Source of the DNA: Chromohalobacter israelensis
Lineage (GTDB): Bacteria; Pseudomonadota; Gammaproteobacteria; Pseudomonadales; Halomonadaceae
Length of the DNA stretch: 64,000 bases
NCBI GenBank assembly: GCA_000761475.1
Contig: JQNW01000008.1
Span: 148,211-212,210 of the forward strand
Direction: 5' to 3'
Shown: positions 56,232 through 64,000 of the stretch, one piece after another
Layout of the letters: each line of letters starts with the position of its first letter
Numbering within the stretch: the stretch's first letter is position 1
Notes under the pieces: model-generated
What the model saw: only the letters and a program-made list of their open reading frames with translations
What the model was told of the DNA's origin: nothing
Databases searched by the model: none
Program-made: the position numbers and the translations under genes

Positions 56232-56262
56232 ACGGGGTGGGCCATGAGGCCCACCCCGTTTT
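56232..56262 (+). terminator. Terminator of the quinoprotein operon
   Basis: ACGGGGTGGGCC pairs with GGCCCACCCCGT over four bases and is followed by TTT, about 55 bp after the stop. Confidence 0.92.
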
Positions 56263-56358
56263 CATTGGCTTGCGACTTAGTGCGGATGTGGCGGGAATGC
56301 GTCGGCCTGGCGGCGGCGTCGTGGAAGCCGTCCAGACCATGGCTCCCGCGCGAAAGGG

Positions 56359-56949
56359 TCACGCCGACGCGAGGCCCGCCAGATGTTCGTAGAGCACGGC
56401 GATACCGATGCCGATGAGGATCAAGCCGCCCAGTATCTCGGCCCACTTGCCGACGATGGTACCAATGGCACGCCCGAGCAGCGTGCCGAGCGTGACCATC
56501 AAGGCCGTTGCCAGACCGATCGCCACCGATGCGGCGATGATGTTGATATCCGTCAGCGCCAGGGTGATGCCGACGGCCATGGCATCGATGCTGGTGGCCA
56601 GCGCCGTGAAGGCAATCAGCCATATGGAGCGATTCTCCGGCTGGGTTTCGGCCGCCTTGATCGCTGCGCAGTCTTCCTTCTTCACCCCTGCCCAGATCAT
56701 GTGACCGCCCAGCAACGCCAGCATGACGAAGGCGATCCAGTGATCGACGCCGGAGACGAAACGCATCGCCACGTGGCCCAGCGCCCAGCCCAGCAAGGGC
56801 ATGATCGCCTCTACCACGCCGAACACGGCGCCTATGCGCAGCGCACTCAGCAGACGCACCTTCCTCAGCTCGGCTCCCCGGCCGATGGAAGCGGCAAAGG
56901 CATCTGTCGACATGGCGAATGCCAACAGAATCAAAGAAGCAGGATTCAT
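56359..56949 (-). CDS. mntP: Manganese efflux pump MntP
   Basis: Inner-membrane Mn2+ exporter of 196 aa (E. coli MntP, 188 aa) with six helices. Two DUF204-type repeats carry the conserved acidic/serine motifs: FAMSTDAFAASIGRG near residue 12 and ALATSIDAMAVGITLAL near 115. The leader (56950-57060) was examined for a yybP-ykoY manganese riboswitch; the expected conserved loops were not found. Codon use is like the neighbours. Confidence 0.93.
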   Translation of the reverse strand: MNPASLILLAFAMSTDAFAASIGRGAELRKVRLLSALRIGAVFGVVEAIMPLLGWALGHVAMRFVSGVDHWIAFVMLALLGGHMIWAGVKKEDCAAIKAAETQPENRSIWLIAFTALATSIDAMAVGITLALTDINIIAASVAIGLATALMVTLGTLLGRAIGTIVGKWAEILGGLILIGIGIAVLYEHLAGLASA

Positions 56950-57084
56950 GTGCTCTCCATGGTGTGCGTCAGGCGGAGCTGAGGTCTCGCTTTCACTCCA
57001 GAAACCCCATTATTTTTGTCAACTTTTTCACAGCCTATACCCGGCGCCCCTGCATGGCAATAACTACCTGAAAACAAAGAAAAA

Positions 57085-57119
57085 ATTAACCATGATTGAT
57101 CAGTATCGTGATGGTTAAT
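57085..57119. promoter_or_regulatory. Inverted repeat in the mntP-tspO gap
   Basis: ATTAACCAT (57085-57093) and ATGGTTAAT (57111-57119) form a 9-bp inverted repeat with a 17-base spacer containing TGATCA. It is in the AT-rich part of the 339-bp divergent gap and could be an operator for either neighbour. Confidence 0.5.
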
Positions 57120-57288
57120 ACTGTGAGAGCAAGCTTCGAATGACTAACCGAGGTTGAATCATCCCCCTTCGGTTACGAAGGCAAGACAAGTCCTGCGACG
57201 TTTCCGCGCAACGTCAGAAAAACCCTTGGCATATCACCGAGATATCGCCCAATCTGATACACGTTTCGATGGGCAAAGGGATATCGCC

Positions 57289-57786
57289 ATGCGTGCATTT
57301 TCGACTCGCCACCAACTGCTGGGCCTGGTCGGCTGGCTGGTAATCAGCTTTATCACCGCCGGCATCGGCGCCATTGCCTCGGTGGATGCGACTCAGTTCT
57401 ATGCCGATCTCACACAGCCCGACTGGGCCCCTCCCGCGGGCGCGTTCGGACCGGTGTGGACGACTCTTTTCGCGTTGATGGGCATCGCCGCCTGGCTGGT
57501 ATGGCGGGAAGGTGGCTGGCGCCGCCACCAAGGCGCGCTGACGCTATTTCTCGTGCATCTCGCCGTCAATGCGCTGTGGAGCTGGCTGTTCTTCGTCTGG
57601 CACCTGGGGGCATTGGCCTTCGTCGAGGTCATCCTACTGTGGGGCATGATCCTCGCCACGCTCATCGCCTTCTGGCGCGTGCGCCCGTTGGCCGGGCTGC
57701 TGCTGGTGCCCTACCTCGCCTGGGTCTCGCTGGCCACGGCGCTGACCTACACCGTGTGGCAACTCAACCCGCAGTTGCTGGGATGA
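57289..57786 (+). CDS. tspO: TspO/MBR-family membrane protein
   Basis: Outer/inner-membrane tryptophan-rich sensory protein of 165 aa with five helices, binding porphyrins and linked to stress and photosynthesis control in other bacteria. The ATG at 57289 has AAAGGG upstream. Family motifs are visible: WAPPAGAFGPVWTTLFALMG with the PxxxFGPVW core, and NALWSWLFFVWH. The frame upstream from 57154 is intergenic. Specific function here unknown. Confidence 0.9.
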   Translation: MRAFSTRHQLLGLVGWLVISFITAGIGAIASVDATQFYADLTQPDWAPPAGAFGPVWTTLFALMGIAAWLVWREGGWRRHQGALTLFLVHLAVNALWSWLFFVWHLGALAFVEVILLWGMILATLIAFWRVRPLAGLLLVPYLAWVSLATALTYTVWQLNPQLLG

Positions 57787-57907
57787 ACGGAAGAGACAGC
57801 CATCATTGAGGCAGGCCCATGCGTCCTGCCTCATGCGAAAGCCTACTTTATCTCTCGCACGGGACCGGGCATGACTGTGCACAGGACACAACGCACAGGA
57901 GCCTGAC

Positions 57908-58441
57908 ATGCCCACCCACGCCACTACCGAATTCTGGAAGGACCTCGCTCCCATCGCCGAAAGCTTCAAGCCCGATGCCAGGCCCGAGGTCCACATCGCC
58001 AACGCCCCCACCGACGACGAGCGCTACTACGTGCCGTTCTCCGACACTGTATCCTCCCGGCCGCTGTGGATTTCGCCCTCGCAAAACCGCTGGTGCGATG
58101 TCCTCATGGCCAAGGGCGCCGGGCTGGTCAACCGCCACTACCATCCCCATGAAGTCTTCGCCTACACCATCTCCGGCAAATGGGGCTACCTGGAGCACGA
58201 TTGGGTCGCCACCGCCGGCGATTTCATCTACGAAACACCCGGCGAAGGGCACACCCTCGTCGCCTACGACCACCCCGACCCGATGCGCGTCTTCTTCATC
58301 GTCACCGGTCCACTGATCTGGCTGGACGAAAACGGCGACTCCTGCGGCCACTTCGACGTGCATGACTACATCGCCCTCTGCCGCGATCATTACGACAAGG
58401 TCGGCCTCGGCGCCGACCTGGTGGACAGCCTCTTCCGCTAA
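57908..58441 (+). CDS. Cupin dioxygenase, 2,4'-dihydroxyacetophenone dioxygenase-like
   Basis: Single-domain cupin of 177 aa. The metal motif HYHPHEVFAYTISGKWGYLE lies near residues 77-96 and the second part ends in TPGEGHTLVAY. The length and the FSDTVSSRPLWISPSQNRW stretch match the group that includes 2,4'-dihydroxyacetophenone dioxygenase and acetylacetone-cleaving enzymes, which break C-C bonds of diketones. The substrate is not known. It faces the dienelactone-hydrolase-like gene convergently. Confidence 0.8.
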   Translation: MPTHATTEFWKDLAPIAESFKPDARPEVHIANAPTDDERYYVPFSDTVSSRPLWISPSQNRWCDVLMAKGAGLVNRHYHPHEVFAYTISGKWGYLEHDWVATAGDFIYETPGEGHTLVAYDHPDPMRVFFIVTGPLIWLDENGDSCGHFDVHDYIALCRDHYDKVGLGADLVDSLFR

Positions 58442-58486
58442 CCAACTCGCGACTCACCGCCGCCACGCCGAAAACTCAAGACACCG

Positions 58487-59227
58487 TTACAGCGTTTCTT
58501 CCAAAAGCTGGGACAGTCGCTTGTGGTGCAGGGCGTCGGCGGCTGCATCGTAGGAAGGAGCGTCCTTGGCCGTGAAGCCGTGGGCTGCGCCCTTGTAGAG
58601 TTCGGTGGTGAAATGCACGCCGGCGCCGGCGAGCGCTTCATCCATGCGGGCGATCTGGTCCGGGGGCAATAGCTCATCCTTGTCGGCATGGCCGAAATAG
58701 ACACGCCCTTCGATGGCACCAACGTCGTTCACGAGACTGTTCGGATCGTTCGCCTCGGCCAGCCGCGCCGAATGGAAGCCGGCCGCAGCCGCCACACGGT
58801 CGGCGTGCTCTGCCGCCATGCGCAGCGCAAAGGCGCCCGTCATGCAATAGCCGACCACACCAACCTTGCCGTCCGCGAACTCGGTCTCGTGGTCGATACC
58901 GTCCAGCAGGGCGGCGAAGTCGCGGGATTGCGCCTCGGGCGTCAGATGGGCGGCATACTCGAGCAACGTCGGTCGCACATCCGGATCACGGAAGGACTTG
59001 CCCTCCGGCACGATGTGACCGTTTGCATCGCGGTAGTAGACGTTGGGCATCAATACGGCATAGCCGTTATTGGCGATTTGCTGGGCCTTCTCGTGGTAGC
59101 AGGGACGCAGGCCACCGATATCGGTGAACAGCACCACGGCCGGAAGAGGGCCGTCGGCGTGCTCGGGCGTGAAGATGTGCGCGTCGATGGTGCCGTCGGC
59201 GGCGGGGATTTCGATAGCACGAGACAT
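58487..59227 (-). CDS. Dienelactone hydrolase-family protein
   Basis: Alpha/beta-hydrolase of 246 aa with the family nucleophile Cys128 in GVVGYCMTG, an Asp in FGHADKDELLPP and the His in GAAHGFTAKD. True dienelactone hydrolases act in chlorocatechol breakdown; most homologs have other ester or lactone substrates. The start at 59227 precedes the IS5-family insertion by about 220 bp, and no catabolic partner besides the convergent cupin gene is seen. Confidence 0.9.
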   Translation of the reverse strand: MSRAIEIPAADGTIDAHIFTPEHADGPLPAVVLFTDIGGLRPCYHEKAQQIANNGYAVLMPNVYYRDANGHIVPEGKSFRDPDVRPTLLEYAAHLTPEAQSRDFAALLDGIDHETEFADGKVGVVGYCMTGAFALRMAAEHADRVAAAAGFHSARLAEANDPNSLVNDVGAIEGRVYFGHADKDELLPPDQIARMDEALAGAGVHFTTELYKGAAHGFTAKDAPSYDAAADALHHKRLSQLLEETL

Positions 59228-59448
59228 GGCTGAGCTCCGGATTGTCGATGTCGAACGTCATTAGAGATGAATCTAACCGCAGACAGTCCCGGATGGCGAG
59301 ACCGTGACGACTCTGCCTTTGCGGACCGCCGCCTCCAAGCCAGTTGCCTGAACGCCAGGCCTGGCTAGCTTCGTCGGTATTTTGAAAAACCATAGACATG
59401 CCTGAACCTCAGCGCGCCGAAGCCTAATGTCCGCCGACGCAGACCTAA

Positions 59449-60673
59449 GGAAACGCTGCATAAACCCCGCCGCAGCTGCCTGATCGCCATCGGCGGGGTA
59501 GAATCTGGCTACCCTGTCACCACCTGACCGAGCTACCCGATGAAGCAGATCTCGTTCGCCCAAGCCGAATACCAGAACAAGAAAAAGGTGACCCGCCGCG
59601 AGCGGTTCCTGACCCAGATGGAGGCGCTGGTGCCTTGGCAACGGCTCATCGACGCGCTGTCGCCGTCTTACTTCCCGAACGCAACGGGCAAGCGCGGCCG
59701 TCCGCCCATCGGCCTGGAGCGCATGCTGCGGATCTACTTCCTGCAGCAGTGGTATGCGCTCGCCGACGAGGCACTTGAAGATGCTATCTACGATAGCCAG
59801 GCGATGCGCGACTTCGTGGGTGTCGACTTGACCATCGAGAGCGTGCCGGACGCGACCACGCTGCTGCGTTTCCGCCACTTGCTGGAGAAGCATGCCCTGA
59901 CCCAGCGGATCTTCGAGGAGATCAACGCCCACCTGGCCGAGAAAGGGTTATTCATGCGCGAGGGCACGATCGTCGACGCCACCATCGTGGCGGCCGCCCC
60001 TTCCACCAAGAACAAGATCAAGCAGCGCGATCCAGAGATGAAACAGACCAAGAAGGGCAACCAGTGGTACTTCGGGATGAAGGCCCATATCGGCGTCGAT
60101 GCCGTCACCGGACTGACTCACAGCGTCGCCGCGACCTCGGCCAACGTTGCCGATGTCACCATGGCCGGCGCTCTGGTCCGGGAGGATGACAAACGGGTAT
60201 ACGGCGATGCGGGCTACACCGGCATGTGGAAACATCTCGACGAAGAGAAGGATGCTCCGGATTCCAAATGCTGCGTGGCCGCCAAGCGCGGCGCCATCAA
60301 GAAGATGGACGGCAGCCCCATGAAAACGCTGCTGCTGGCATTCGAAAAGGCCAAGGCCAGCATCCGTGCCAAGGTCGAGCACCCGTTTCATGTCATCAAG
60401 AACCTCTTCGGCTACCGCAAAACGCGCTACAAGGGGCTGGCCAAGAACCAGGCGCAACTCTTCAGCCTGTTCGGGCTGGCCAACCTGGTGCTGGCGACAC
60501 GATGCGAGGGCCAAGTTGATGGGGCCAGTGCGCCTTGAATCTGCCCTGCCAGCCGGATAATCCGCCTGGCAGGGAAACGGCCCCCCTGAGGTGGTCAGAA
60601 AATGATCGCTGACGCGATGGTTGTGCCACTCTGAGCCCTTCAACCGCTCAGAGACGAATTGATCAGCGATTCC
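59449..60673 (+). mobile_element. IS5-family insertion sequence, complete, 1225 bp
   Basis: Left end GGAAACGCTGCATAA and right end (complement) GGAATCGCTGATCAA are imperfect inverted repeats, 11 of 16 matches, and they enclose a full transposase. Direct 4-bp repeats CTAA flank the element (59445-59448 and 60674-60677), the usual IS5-type target duplication. The intact ends and target duplication suggest a recent insertion. Confidence 0.88.
59540..60538 (+). CDS. IS5-family transposase
   Basis: DDE transposase of 332 aa with an N-terminal IS5 domain (GKRGRPPIGLERMLRIYFLQ), the first catalytic Asp in REGTIVDATIVAAAP, the second in VYGDAGYTG, and the Glu region in AKVEHPFHVIKNLFGYRKTR (the Y-x2-R-x3-E-type stretch of IS4/IS5 elements). 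No frameshift or early stop is seen, so it may be active. Confidence 0.93.
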   Translation: MKQISFAQAEYQNKKKVTRRERFLTQMEALVPWQRLIDALSPSYFPNATGKRGRPPIGLERMLRIYFLQQWYALADEALEDAIYDSQAMRDFVGVDLTIESVPDATTLLRFRHLLEKHALTQRIFEEINAHLAEKGLFMREGTIVDATIVAAAPSTKNKIKQRDPEMKQTKKGNQWYFGMKAHIGVDAVTGLTHSVAATSANVADVTMAGALVREDDKRVYGDAGYTGMWKHLDEEKDAPDSKCCVAAKRGAIKKMDGSPMKTLLLAFEKAKASIRAKVEHPFHVIKNLFGYRKTRYKGLAKNQAQLFSLFGLANLVLATRCEGQVDGASAP

Positions 60674-60774
60674 CTAAAGTCCAGTTAACGGAAGCCTTTC
60701 GCTGCGAGCCATCGCCCCGGCGAAGGGGAACAAAAGACTCAGTGAGAGGCATATACAAATAAGGCATACATGCC

Positions 60775-60936
60775 TCAAAACTCGAACCTATACTTCCATA
60801 ATTTAGAAAACCCAGAGCTAGTCGATTTAGAATAACTCTCTGCAAACGGATATAGGATACTAACAGACTCACCTTCAAGACTTTTTAAATAAACCAACCC
60901 CATGCCAAGAACTTGAGGCTTTGTTCCTGGATTCAT
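60775..60936 (-). CDS. AT-rich orphan ORF between two insertion sequences
   Basis: This 53-codon frame (ATG at 60934-60936, TGA at 60775-60777) reads MNPGTKPQVLGMGLVYLKSL and continues to a basic, aromatic end LWKYRFEF. GC content and codon use (many A/T third positions, TTA and AGG codons) differ sharply from the host genes, so the DNA is probably foreign. The upstream frame has further in-frame residues (PCDPKCCGYS), so it may be the end of a larger truncated gene. No family is recognised. Confidence 0.35.
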   Translation of the reverse strand: MNPGTKPQVLGMGLVYLKSLEGESVSILYPFAESYSKSTSSGFSKLWKYRFEF

Positions 60937-61026
60937 AGAATAACCGCAGCACTTTGGATCACACGGTAGAGGCAGGAGGGCCAGCGCCGGTACCCTTCTC
61001 GCTCACCGACCAAAGTGAAGCAGAGC

Positions 61027-61573
61027 ATGGGATACCGACAGCTGACCCAGAAGCAACGATATCAGATATTTGCCCGTCTTGAGACCGGGGCAAGCCAGCG
61101 CCAGATCGCCAGTGAGCTTGGCATTCACAGCAGCACGATCAGTCGGGAGATCCGTCGCAACGCTGGCTGCCATGGTTATGACCCGGAGCAGGCCCAGATC
61201 CTCAGCGACCGGCGACGCCGGCTTGCCTGGAAGACGACCAAGCGCTTGCCCAGCCTGATCCGCTGGATAACCCGACAGCTGCGGGACGAATGGAGCCCTG
61301 AACAGATCAGCGGTTTCATGGCCAGCGCCAATGGCATCCGAGTCAGCCATGAATGGATCTATTCGCTGATTCGGGATGACAAGGCCCATGGCGGCAATCT
61401 CTGGAAGGCGCTGCGGCTACCTCAACAGCGTCGTTATCATCGGCATCTGGCTAAACGAGCCGGGCTCGGCAAGATCCCTGATCGGGTGGGCATTGAACAT
61501 CGTCCCGCCGAGGTGGAGAACCGCCTGTATATCGGCCACTGGGAAGGCGATACGATCCCGGGAAAGGAGAGAG
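61027..61573 (+). pseudogene. IS30-family transposase fragment, 3' truncated
   Basis: The frame (ATG at 61027; GTG at 61015 also possible) reads GYRQLTQKQRYQIFARLETG, a helix-turn-helix (SQRQIASELGIHSSTISREI), and on to the first DDE aspartate in GHWEGDTI (near 61550). Full-length IS30 transposases have about 320-380 residues; this one stops resembling the family near residue 180, exactly where the antisense katG stop codon begins (61574). The 3' half and right end of the element are missing, so it is inactive. Confidence 0.85.
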
Positions 61574-63739
<2,166 letters not shown>

Positions 63740-63792
63740 TTAATCGCGCTTGCGCTTGGTGATACCAACGGTATCCATGGTCGTCACCTTCA

Positions 63793-63828
63793 ATAACGCA
63801 CACGGCCTTGGGTGACGGCCGTGCGTTA
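63793..63828. other. Stem-loop in the katG leader region
   Basis: ATAACGCACACGGCC and GGCCGTGCGTTAT can pair, with a two-base bulge on the left arm and an 8-base loop. It lies 66-101 bp before the katG start. It could be a leader hairpin or the terminator of a gene to the right; no adjacent T-run is present on the minus strand. Confidence 0.5.
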
Positions 63829-63885
63829 TCGACGTTTCCCTTTTTTAAAGCATCCCTCTCATAGTAAAAATTTGTATTTCGCTAC

Positions 63886-63896
63886 CTATGGGATAG
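63886..63896. promoter_or_regulatory. Candidate OxyR-binding core upstream of katG
   Basis: CTATGGGATAG has the CTAT-N3-ATAG centre of the OxyR consensus (ATAG, CTAT, ATAG, CTAT elements spaced by seven). The outer two elements are degenerate. No gene is seen between here and the window end. Confidence 0.4.
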
Positions 63897-64000
63897 AAAT
63901 AAATCATTACAGAGCACGCGCGGTGCCATGCCGCTGTCACGACGTTGAGCTATGGTGACTTCTGGTGTACGGGAGGAGGTAGGAAGGGTGGCGTATCCTG

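Noticed and set aside
56950..57060. yybP-ykoY manganese riboswitch before mntP
   Set aside because: The conserved loops known from E. coli mntP were not found on the leader strand; a covariance-model search of this span would settle it.

Overview
The window reads as chromosome of a moderately halophilic gammaproteobacterium of the Halomonadaceae, most like Chromohalobacter or Halomonas. This is inferred from protein character and gene content, not from a database search. It is GC-rich, strongly biased to G/C third positions, and rich in osmolyte functions: a BCCT choline/betaine carrier, an orphan betaine-type binding protein and OpgD. No rRNA or tRNA gene was recognised.

Layout. 1-4711: 3'-truncated type I-E cas3 preceded by a 42-repeat CRISPR array whose leader lies at the right, so array and cas3 point the same way. 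4874-13158: BCCT carrier; the Zur-type zinc operon (small membrane ORF, znuC, znuB, znuA); betaine-type binding protein; opgD. 13184-27450: gloA, a FUSC/DUF1656/HlyD efflux operon, zinc alcohol dehydrogenase, MFS transporter, NfsA-like nitroreductase, a PepSY/DUF2946 pair, an atypical amino-acid racemase, DUF427, an XRE-cupin regulator divergent from RhtA, and AraC-LysE.

27535-40369 is the main catabolic region. A seven-gene leftward operon holds a histidinol-dehydrogenase-family enzyme resembling sulfopropanediol dehydrogenase HpsN, a LacI repressor, an unrecognised 184-aa protein, a metallo-beta-lactamase-fold protein, a 3-hydroxyacyl-CoA-dehydrogenase-like enzyme, an SDR and a GntP-type permease. 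It starts behind two LacI-type operators. Divergent from it, a second GntP paralog and an Fe-ADH/MmsA-like/IclR cluster carry matching promoters, TTGACA-N17-TATCAA followed by AATGAGAC. Together they look like two uptake-plus-oxidation modules for related hydroxy acids or sulfonates. The substrate is unknown.

40596-49026: class C beta-lactamase; zinT under a near-perfect Zur box, which links it to the znu operon 34 kb away; EamA/LysR; NlpC/P60 lipoprotein; an SsuABC-like ABC operon ending in a small DsrE-like gene; a 1-Cys peroxiredoxin. 49027-59227: hydrolase remnant, a chemoreceptor with almost no periplasmic sensor, EamA, ChaC, ArfB, a small secreted protein, a PQQ glucose-dehydrogenase-like pair with the membrane part on its own gene, MntP, TspO, a cupin dioxygenase and a dienelactone hydrolase.

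59445-64000 is a mobile-DNA scar: a complete IS5-family element with a CTAA target duplication, an AT-rich orphan ORF, and an IS30 transposase fragment ending at the stop codon of katG, which has a possible OxyR site upstream.
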